A DNA stretch of 5,471 nt, taken from positions 1-5,471 of the forward strand of contig JAHDCH010000200.1 of the NCBI GenBank assembly GCA_020629995.1, in the 5' to 3' direction. The stretch comes from Pseudaestuariivita sp. Lineage in GTDB: Bacteria > Pseudomonadota > Alphaproteobacteria > Rhodobacterales > Rhodobacteraceae. This document shows, piece after piece, positions 1 through 5,471 of the stretch (position 1 is the stretch's first letter; each line of letters begins with the position of its first letter). Position numbers and translations under genes: made by a program. Below the pieces are notes generated by a model that saw nothing but the letters and a program-made list of their open reading frames with translations, had not been told where the DNA came from and did not search any database.

Positions 1-119
1 AGATCCGGCAGCACCGTCCGCGCGACCCAGCCGCGCAGCGCATCCGCGCCCGCCGCCATCAGGCCGCAGACCAGCGCGCCCGCGATCAGCGTGCGCCCTA
101 TGCGGTGGTGCCGTGTCAC
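1..119 (-). CDS. pbpC: Probable penicillin-binding protein 1C, N-terminal fragment (3' end outside window)
   Basis: Only 39 complete codons are visible, starting MTRHHRIGRTLIAGALVCGL. The basic N-terminus (R3, H4, H5, R6, R9) followed by a hydrophobic stretch at about residues 11-25 looks like the cytoplasmic tail and signal-anchor helix of a bitopic inner-membrane protein. The following residues, WVARTVLP, resemble the juxtamembrane segment of alphaproteobacterial PbpC. The GTG start at 119-117 overlaps the TGA stop of the A2M gene (GTGA), with a weak GAG five bases upstream, so translation is probably coupled to the A2M gene. PbpC is a glycosyltransferase/transpeptidase that builds peptidoglycan in the periplasm and is a frequent genomic partner of YfhM-type A2Ms. 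No catalytic motif lies inside the window, so the name rests on the N-terminal shape and on gene order. Any other signal-anchored protein remains possible. Confidence 0.72.
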   Translation of the reverse strand, partial: MTRHHRIGRTLIAGALVCGLMAAGADALRGWVARTVLPD

Positions 120-3100
120 CGGATCTCGATCCGTCCGGCCCCGGTGCGTGCGCGGAACTGTGGCAGGTACATGTCCTCGACCGTTGCGGCCGGGTGGTGG
201 AACACCCCCGGCGACACCGCGCGCACGATATAGGCCAGCGTGATCGGCTTTTCATCGCGCTTGTTCACGGCGGCAAGGAACCGGTCACTGCGGAACTCGG
301 TATGCGTCGCGTTCGATGGCTTCAGCCAGTCCAGCGCCCGCACATCGCCCGCGCGGATCAGGTTCGGATTGTCGATCTCGAACCCCGCAGGCAGCGCATC
401 GTTGACCATCAGCCGCGCCTGCCCCTTTTCGGCGGGCGACACTGTCAACACTGCGACAAACCGGTCGCCCACGTTCACGATCTCGGGCATCGCGTCGCCC
501 TCCATCGTGTAGAACGCGCGCCGGATCGTATAGCCATAGCCCGAGGCGGCAGGCGGCACATCCGGCACGCCAAAGGTGGTCAGCGTGATCTGCGTGTCCA
601 CGCTCGACCCGTTGCTGATCGCCAGCGGCCCCTCCATCGTCTGATCCTCCAGCACGCGCACGAACGGCCCGTTGATCGGCGCTCCGTTCACCCGCACATC
701 CGACAGTGACGGATCGCGCAGCATGGCCTGCGCCGCCAGCAGTGCCCAGGCCTGTTCCTGCGTTGAACGCGGCTGGCCTCTTGCGGTGATGCGGCGGGTC
801 AGCGCCTCGGTATCGACCATGGTCGAGCCATGCTCGACCGCCAGCGTCAGCAGACCGGCCAGATCGCGCTGCGACGTGCCGTAGTCGGCGCGCCATGCCC
901 GGTCTTCGCCCGGCAGGTTCAGCGTCTGGCGCACGGCTTGGGCAAACATCGCATCGGCCCTTGCCTGATCGCCGTACATCGCCAAGGCGGCGCCCAGCTG
1001 CGCCGCCGCCAATGCGGTGCCAAAGCTGGTCCGCTTTTCATCGGCGTAATACCGCAGCGTCCCCATCGAGGCTTGCCCCTCGCGCGCCAGCACCATCAGC
1101 GCATAGGCCACATCCTCTCCGCCCCGGTCGAAATCGGGGGCATAGTTGATGCGGTTGCGCAGGTTGTCCATCGCCGCGCGGAAGGCCAGATCGGGCACCG
1201 CGTGGCCCTGGGCCCGTGCCCGGCTGAGGAAATCGCTGGCGTAGGCATCCAGCCACAGATCGCCGCTGTCCACGCGCCACAGGCCAAAGGCCCCGTTCGC
1301 GCCCTGCCGCGTCAGAACGCGGGCGATGGCCTGGTCTATGCGCCTGGCGATCTGGTCGCCGCGCCCCAGCTGCATCGCCTCGGCCACCGACGACAGGTAC
1401 AGCAGCGGCATGGCCCGGCTGGTCACCTGTTCGGTGCAGCCATAGGGATAGCGATCCAGCGCCGCCAGCAGCCCCGGCGCGTCCAGCCGCGCCAGCGGCC
1501 CCGCCGACACCATGGCCGACCCCGTGCCGCTTTGCAGCCCGGCAAACACGTCCTCGCTCAGGCTGAACGTGTCGCCGGCGGCCAGATCGAACCGCTGGGT
1601 GGTCGACACTTCGGGATCGTTCTGCCGCACCGGCAAGGTCAGCGGTTTGACCAGCTCGCGCCCGTCCGGCAGCGTCAGGGTAAAGATCAGACTGTGGTCG
1701 CCCGGATCGCGCGCGATCACCGGAATCTCCAGCACGCTGCGGCCCAGCTCGTCCAGCGTGACGGCGGTCGGAAAGTCCGACAGATCGACGCTCACGCCCC
1801 GCGCCTCCAGCCGGAAGGGCATCCGCCCCGCAGGCCCGGTGACATGGGTCATCTCGACCTTCAGCCGCGAGATGTCTCCCGGCGCCATGAACCGCGGCAG
1901 CGACGCGGCGACCACCACCGGATCGCGCACCAGCACATCGGCCTCGGCTTGCCCCACGCCCGTCTGCGACCAGGCGACAGCCATCAGTTTGACCGTCCCG
2001 TTAAAGCTCGGCATGTCAAAGGCCACCTCGGCCTTGCCCTCCGGCCCGACCTCTACCCGACCCGAAAACAGCGCGACGATCTCCTCGGTCGGCGGCGGGC
2101 TTTGCAGGCTGGCATCCGCACTGCCATCCCCGCCCGACCGCAAGCGCCCCATCGCGCCGGTCTGGCCATCCAGAAGGCGGCCGTACAGGTCGCGGATCTC
2201 GACGCCCAGACGCCGCTGGCCAAAGTAGTGATCCGAGGGGTCCGGTGCTTCGAAACCGGTGAGGTTCAGGATGCCCACATCCACCGCCGCAACGGTGACA
2301 TAGGCCGTGTCGCCTTCGCTCAGGCCTTCGACCTGCACGGCGGCCTCCAGCGGCCCGCGTGGGGCGGCTTCCTCTGGCGCATCAAGTGTCACGGTCAGCT
2401 GGCCCGCGCCCGGGTCCACCTTGGCATAGGCGAGGCCCAGCGCGCGCAGCGGGGTGCGGTCGCCCGCGCCTGCGAGCGGCTGGATCACCTGTGCGGTGAC
2501 GTATGCGCCCGCGCCCCAATCCTCGGTCACTTCCAGCGGGACGCGGCTTTCGCCCTCGGGCACGTCGACAACCTGCCGCGCGATGACCTTGTTCGACATC
2601 ACCGTGATCAGCGCCGTGCCTGCCGCGCGCGGGTCAAGGATCAGCGTTGCCGTGTCTCCGGGCCGGTAGCTTTCCGCGTCCAGCGACAGGTCCAGCGTGT
2701 CCGGCGTGGCCCCCGTGTCGGGTGGGGCGAACCAGCCGGCATAGAACCCTTCGGACGCCGCGGCGTATGTGCCGTCCGTGCGTTCGACGACAATCTCGTA
2801 GCTGCCCCACTCGACCGGAGCCTCTACCGTGACCGGTGCTCCGTCGATCAGCGCCGTGCCTCCTGCCACGCGGCTGCGTGTGGTGATCGGCTCCCACCTC
2901 CAGCGGCCGTTCTGCTGATACCACTGATACCGTGTGCGCACCCGGTTCACGGTCCAGCTGACCTCGAAATAGCCCGGCTCCAGCGCGCCATCGACGCCCA
3001 CCAGCTCGAACGTGGCGCGGGTGCCCTCGGGCACGACACCGTCAAAGGCGGGCCGGATCCCCAGCATCGGCTTGCCGCTCAGCGCCACTCCGGTTGTGAT

Positions 3101-5471
3101 GCGTTCCACCGGGCGGCCCGAGCCTTCGGACATCTCGCCGCGCACGGTCAGCTTCAGCGGTGTGCCCGCCTGCGGGATGTCCGGCAATTGCAGCGCCAGC
3201 TTTGCTGCCCCCGTGGCATCCGTGCGCGTGTCCTCCTGAAAGCGGGTGCGCGGCGTTGTGCGGGCGTCGTGGCGGCCAAAGACGTAGCCGGGCCAGCCGT
3301 CCAGCTGCCGGTCCGGGGTCAGGCGCACCTCCAGGCTCAGCGGCAGGTCCGCGCCGGGGGCACCGAACAGGTAGTCGGCCTGCACGGTCAGCTCGGGCGT
3401 TGTGCCCAGCCGCACGGGCGCTTCCGGCAGGGTCATGTCGAAATCGATCCGCTCGGGGATGAAATCCTCGACCAGCACCTGCGCGCTGGCCAGATCGGGC
3501 GCGTCCACATCGGCCCTCAGCGCTATGCGCCATGTGCCGCGTGGGGCGGTCGCGGCCACCGGCATGGCAAAGACATGGCCGCCCGCCGCGCCCTCCGGGC
3601 TCAGATGGCGGGCGTATTCCACTCCGTCGGGCCGGGTCAGGATGGCAGTCAGCGGCACTCCGTCCAGCGCCCTTGCCTGTGCGTTCCGTACCAGCGCTGT
3701 TGCGTGGATCGTGTCGCCTGCGCGGTAGGCGCCCCGGTCGGTGGTGACAAAGACGTCGATCGGCGCGGCGGGCGGGTTGCCCTCTACGCCCCGGTCGCTG
3801 AGATCAAAGGCCGGATCGGTCAGCGACAGGAAAGTCATGTCCTCTTCGCCCCTCCGTGCCGTGATCAGGGCCGGGGCCGCTCCGCCTGTGCCGCGGGTCA
3901 GCCCCGCTTCGAACCTGGCTGTGCCGTCTGCATCGGTGATCGCGCGGCCCAGCACCCGGTTTGACCGGGACCTGAGCGTCACTTCGAGCCCTTCCAGCGC
4001 CCCGGCATCCGCCAGCCCCCGGGCAAAGACATGCAGGCCGTCCGTGCCTGCCAGCGTGGTCAGCCCGATGTCCGACAACAAGAACCATTGCGTTGCGCCT
4101 TCGGCGTCATAGCGGTTCACCCCCGGCACGCGGGCCGTCAGGGCGTAGACGCCGGGCGGCAGGTCTCCGATCACCTCGCCCACGGGCAGGCGGGTCGTGA
4201 CGCTCTGGTTCAGGCTCTGGCCGACCTCGGCGGTGCCTTGCCAGATGTCTTCGGCAATCTGGTCAAACCGGTCCTCGGACCAGGCCGACAGGGGGCGGCC
4301 GAACAGGCTGTCCTGCATTGCGCGGATCAGGTTGCCGTCGGCGACCCTGCGCAAGGTCAGATCCACCTCTGCCAGGTTCACCGTTTCGATCGCGACCCCC
4401 GCGTCCGGTGTCCTGGGCAGAACATAGGCCCGGCTGGCAAAGCTGGCCTGTGGGCTGCGGTCGCGCACGTACAGGGCCAGGTCCACGTCCTTGATCAGCT
4501 CTTCGCCCGCCTCGCTGGGCAGGCCGCTGCGCAGGGTCAGCTGATAGCGTGCTCCGTGCTGCACGCCCGTGATGCACAGCTGGTTGCCAGTGACGTCCAC
4601 GGCCAGCCGGTCGTCGGGCAGGCGGACGTAGGGCGTGTACTCATCGGCAGCGTTCAGGGCTTCGGAAAAGACGGCGCAGATGCGCGGGTCGGCCAGATCG
4701 CTTTCGACCTGGGTGTCCACCACGCGAAAGCCGTACTTGGCGATGGCCTTGTCCAGCGCGGCGACGATCTCGGGGCGGGGCTGGATGCTTTCGGCCAGCC
4801 TCAGCGCCTGCACCATGTCGCGCCCACGGCCTAGCGTTTCCAGCGTGCCGCCCGCAAGCTCCATGGCCGAGGCTCTGATGCCGTCATTGCCTGTGCGCAG
4901 ATAGGCGTTCAGCGCTGCGTTCAGGGCAATCTGCGCATTGGCGCGCCGCTCGCGGCCCGTGTCGCCCTTTTGTTCCAGCGCCAGCCGCGCATAGTCCAGC
5001 CACATGGCCGCGTCGCCGGTGTGCGACAGCGCCGCGCCCTGCCAGTGCAGCGCGTCGCGCAACCGCCCGGACCGGCGGCGTTCCTCGACCGCGGCCAACA
5101 GCGTCTCGACGCTCCACTTGCCTCCGGGATGCTTGCGCCCGATCGCTTCGGCCTGGGCCCGGGCGGCTGTGATGTCCTGTTCCCGGGCAAAGCCCATTTC
5201 GGCGCGCCGTGCCTCGGCAAGCGCTTCGTCGGCCCTGTCAGGCCGCCTCAGCTCGACCGAGATCGCGCCTTCGTATTCGGTGCGCTCGGTGACGGCGGAT
5301 TTGGGAAAACAGGCGTTCGAGCGGCGGTTGAACGTATAGGCCACACACGCGTCATTGGTCGCGCAGGCGCGCTGGCAGGCGTCTTCGGTCGTGTCGAACA
5401 GATTTTGCAGGTCCGATCCGTAAAAGTCGGTGTTTTCCGACACGATGCTGCGGGCCTGCGGCAGAATCGAC
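116..5471 (-). CDS. Alpha-2-macroglobulin family protein with N-terminal PAN/Apple-like domain (5' end outside window)
   Basis: Probable periplasmic or surface protease trap of the bacterial A2M (YfhM-like) family. Residues are counted from the in-frame GTG at 5443. Seen in order: a PAN/Apple-like domain (about 1-66; C23, C27, C33, C45); a helical TPR-like stretch (70-238); N-terminal beta domains (about 240-555) with C256 and C290; an MG2-type domain opening VFVTTDRGAYRAGD (564-577); further MG domains; a bait-region-type domain starting near SYRPGD (925-930); a Gly/Pro/Ser-rich linker (1099-1122); the A2M signature domain (about 1123-1215, with MPSFNG and MAVAWS); a helical thioester domain with GCTEQ (C1336, Q1339); and MG10 (about 1635-1775, with VEDMYLPQF). 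The stop is TGA at 118-116. The frame stays open from the GTG to the window edge (codons SILPQARSI), and the GTG lacks a ribosome binding site and a signal peptide. It is therefore probably an internal valine, with the true start upstream. Family assignment is very secure; the substrate protease is unknown. Confidence 0.95.
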   Translation of the reverse strand, partial: SILPQARSIVSENTDFYGSDLQNLFDTTEDACQRACATNDACVAYTFNRRSNACFPKSAVTERTEYEGAISVELRRPDRADEALAEARRAEMGFAREQDITAARAQAEAIGRKHPGGKWSVETLLAAVEERRRSGRLRDALHWQGAALSHTGDAAMWLDYARLALEQKGDTGRERRANAQIALNAALNAYLRTGNDGIRASAMELAGGTLETLGRGRDMVQALRLAESIQPRPEIVAALDKAIAKYGFRVVDTQVESDLADPRICAVFSEALNAADEYTPYVRLPDDRLAVDVTGNQLCITGVQHGARYQLTLRSGLPSEAGEELIKDVDLALYVRDRSPQASFASRAYVLPRTPDAGVAIETVNLAEVDLTLRRVADGNLIRAMQDSLFGRPLSAWSEDRFDQIAEDIWQGTAEVGQSLNQSVTTRLPVGEVIGDLPPGVYALTARVPGVNRYDAEGATQWFLLSDIGLTTLAGTDGLHVFARGLADAGALEGLEVTLRSRSNRVLGRAITDADGTARFEAGLTRGTGGAAPALITARRGEEDMTFLSLTDPAFDLSDRGVEGNPPAAPIDVFVTTDRGAYRAGDTIHATALVRNAQARALDGVPLTAILTRPDGVEYARHLSPEGAAGGHVFAMPVAATAPRGTWRIALRADVDAPDLASAQVLVEDFIPERIDFDMTLPEAPVRLGTTPELTVQADYLFGAPGADLPLSLEVRLTPDRQLDGWPGYVFGRHDARTTPRTRFQEDTRTDATGAAKLALQLPDIPQAGTPLKLTVRGEMSEGSGRPVERITTGVALSGKPMLGIRPAFDGVVPEGTRATFELVGVDGALEPGYFEVSWTVNRVRTRYQWYQQNGRWRWEPITTRSRVAGGTALIDGAPVTVEAPVEWGSYEIVVERTDGTYAAASEGFYAGWFAPPDTGATPDTLDLSLDAESYRPGDTATLILDPRAAGTALITVMSNKVIARQVVDVPEGESRVPLEVTEDWGAGAYVTAQVIQPLAGAGDRTPLRALGLAYAKVDPGAGQLTVTLDAPEEAAPRGPLEAAVQVEGLSEGDTAYVTVAAVDVGILNLTGFEAPDPSDHYFGQRRLGVEIRDLYGRLLDGQTGAMGRLRSGGDGSADASLQSPPPTEEIVALFSGRVEVGPEGKAEVAFDMPSFNGTVKLMAVAWSQTGVGQAEADVLVRDPVVVAASLPRFMAPGDISRLKVEMTHVTGPAGRMPFRLEARGVSVDLSDFPTAVTLDELGRSVLEIPVIARDPGDHSLIFTLTLPDGRELVKPLTLPVRQNDPEVSTTQRFDLAAGDTFSLSEDVFAGLQSGTGSAMVSAGPLARLDAPGLLAALDRYPYGCTEQVTSRAMPLLYLSSVAEAMQLGRGDQIARRIDQAIARVLTRQGANGAFGLWRVDSGDLWLDAYASDFLSRARAQGHAVPDLAFRAAMDNLRNRINYAPDFDRGGEDVAYALMVLAREGQASMGTLRYYADEKRTSFGTALAAAQLGAALAMYGDQARADAMFAQAVRQTLNLPGEDRAWRADYGTSQRDLAGLLTLAVEHGSTMVDTEALTRRITARGQPRSTQEQAWALLAAQAMLRDPSLSDVRVNGAPINGPFVRVLEDQTMEGPLAISNGSSVDTQITLTTFGVPDVPPAASGYGYTIRRAFYTMEGDAMPEIVNVGDRFVAVLTVSPAEKGQARLMVNDALPAGFEIDNPNLIRAGDVRALDWLKPSNATHTEFRSDRFLAAVNKRDEKPITLAYIVRAVSPGVFHHPAATVEDMYLPQFRARTGAGRIEIR
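1427..1438 (-). other. Thioester motif CTEQ of the A2M protein
   Basis: These four codons encode C1336-T-E-Q1339 inside the context YPYGCTEQVTSRAMPLL. C-x-E-Q is the motif in which the cysteine thiol and glutamine side chain form the internal thioester of A2M and complement proteins. The intact Cys and Gln place this protein with the thioester-carrying YfhM class, rather than the YfaS-like class that has lost the motif. The surrounding residues 1290-1580 are mainly helical and contain the family-typical GAFGLW and LWLDAYASDFL segments of the thioester domain. Thioester formation is inferred from the motif and was not observed. Confidence 0.93.
2078..2149 (-). other. Candidate bait segment of the A2M protein
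   Basis: Residues 1099-1122 (GRLRSGGDGSADASLQSPPP, then TEEI) form a Gly/Ser/Pro-rich, probably disordered linker directly before the A2M signature domain and about 235 residues before the thioester. In E. coli YfhM, from memory, the matching place carries an R-x-GGDG stretch that belongs to, or adjoins, the protease-cleaved bait region. The segment holds Arg, Leu and Gln sites that many proteases could cut. The exact bait borders cannot be fixed from sequence alone. Confidence 0.5.
4730..5236 (-). other. Helical TPR-like segment of the A2M protein
   Basis: Residues about 70-238 are rich in Ala, Leu, Arg and Glu and read as a chain of amphipathic helices (for example ALHWQGAALS, MWLDYARLAL, AQIALNAALNAYL). 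Short Gly/Asp turns separate them, as in tetratricopeptide or related solenoid repeats. There are no cysteines and few beta-type sequences, unlike the flanking PAN and MG regions. It probably acts as a spacer or protein-docking arm between the Apple domain and the macroglobulin body. The TPR label is by eye and weak; a generic helical bundle is equally possible. Confidence 0.55.
5246..5471 (-). other. PAN/Apple-like domain at the N-terminus of the A2M protein
   Basis: The segment begins RSIVSENTDFYGSDL, which resembles the first strand of PAN/Apple domains. It continues with cysteines spaced C-x3-C-x5-C-x11-C (C23, C27, C33, C45) around the core CVAYTFNRRSNACFPK. The C-x3-C helix, the CxAYTF strand and the final C-F-x-K strand are the usual PAN hallmarks and imply two disulfides, hence export from the cytoplasm. 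PAN domains generally bind proteins or carbohydrates. The ligand here is unknown. The strand preceding the GTG at 5443 belongs to the domain, which supports an upstream start. Confidence 0.8.

Noticed and set aside
285..896. Minus-strand overlapping open frames inside the A2M gene (also at 1038-1280, 3042-3533 and elsewhere).
   Set aside because: They are Arg/Gly/Ala-rich frame shadows of high-GC coding sequence. The A2M frame is continuous and carries conserved domains through all of them, so there is also no sign of a frameshift.
2608..2862. A short direct repeat, gatcagcgccgtgcct, near 2608 and near 2847.
   Set aside because: Both copies encode similar beta-strand residues (GTALI) in separate domains with preferred codons. 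There are only two copies, inside one gene, and nothing suggests a mobile or regulatory repeat.
2892..2940. An unusual aromatic cluster, YQWYQQNGRWRWEP, in the middle MG region.
   Set aside because: As far as I recall, similar Trp/Tyr-rich hairpins occur at this place in other bacterial A2Ms, so it is more likely a family trait than a special insertion.
830..3964. A plus-strand open frame of 1,044 codons, with further long ones in the same frame at 113-709 and 4031-4834.
   Set aside because: This frame is codon-for-codon the reverse complement of the A2M gene, so a stop appears only where the A2M gene uses TTA, CTA or TCA, which are rare at this GC content. The 3962-3964 stop, for example, is the complement of a TCA serine codon. 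The translations are rich in Arg, His, Gln and Gly without any recognisable domain.

Overview
The window is part of a chromosomal operon from a high-GC Gram-negative bacterium, most likely an alphaproteobacterium of the Rhodobacteraceae (Roseobacter/Rhodobacter group). That placement is an inference from three things: strong G/C preference at third codon positions, near absence of TTA/CTA/TCA codons, and a large alpha-2-macroglobulin (A2M) protein followed directly by what looks like pbpC. No rRNA, tRNA, insertion sequence, CRISPR array or terminator was seen.

Layout, all on the minus strand. From the right edge to base 116 there is one giant gene for a bacterial A2M (YfhM/MagD-type) protein. 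It is at least 1,784 residues long and runs off the right edge, so the true start and any signal peptide or lipobox are outside the window. Residue numbers below count the in-frame GTG at 5443 as 1. Its order is: a four-cysteine PAN/Apple-like domain, a helical TPR-like segment, a series of macroglobulin (MG) beta domains, the bait-region domain, the A2M signature domain, the thioester domain with an intact C-x-E-Q motif, and the C-terminal MG10 domain. A second gene starts at 119 with a GTG that overlaps the A2M stop codon (GTGA). It runs off the left edge after 39 codons and is probably pbpC, encoding penicillin-binding protein 1C.

How they fit together. Bacterial A2Ms are thought to be periplasmic protease traps. 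An attacking protease cuts the bait region, the protein changes shape, and the exposed thioester bonds covalently to the protease. PbpC is a peptidoglycan synthase, and the A2M-PbpC pairing has been read as defence plus wall repair after the envelope is breached. The least standard part of this copy is the disulfide-type PAN/Apple module and helical segment at the N-terminus, which may act as an anchoring or recognition device. I did not find a clearly new system. The window looks like a known one with an accessory N-terminal module.
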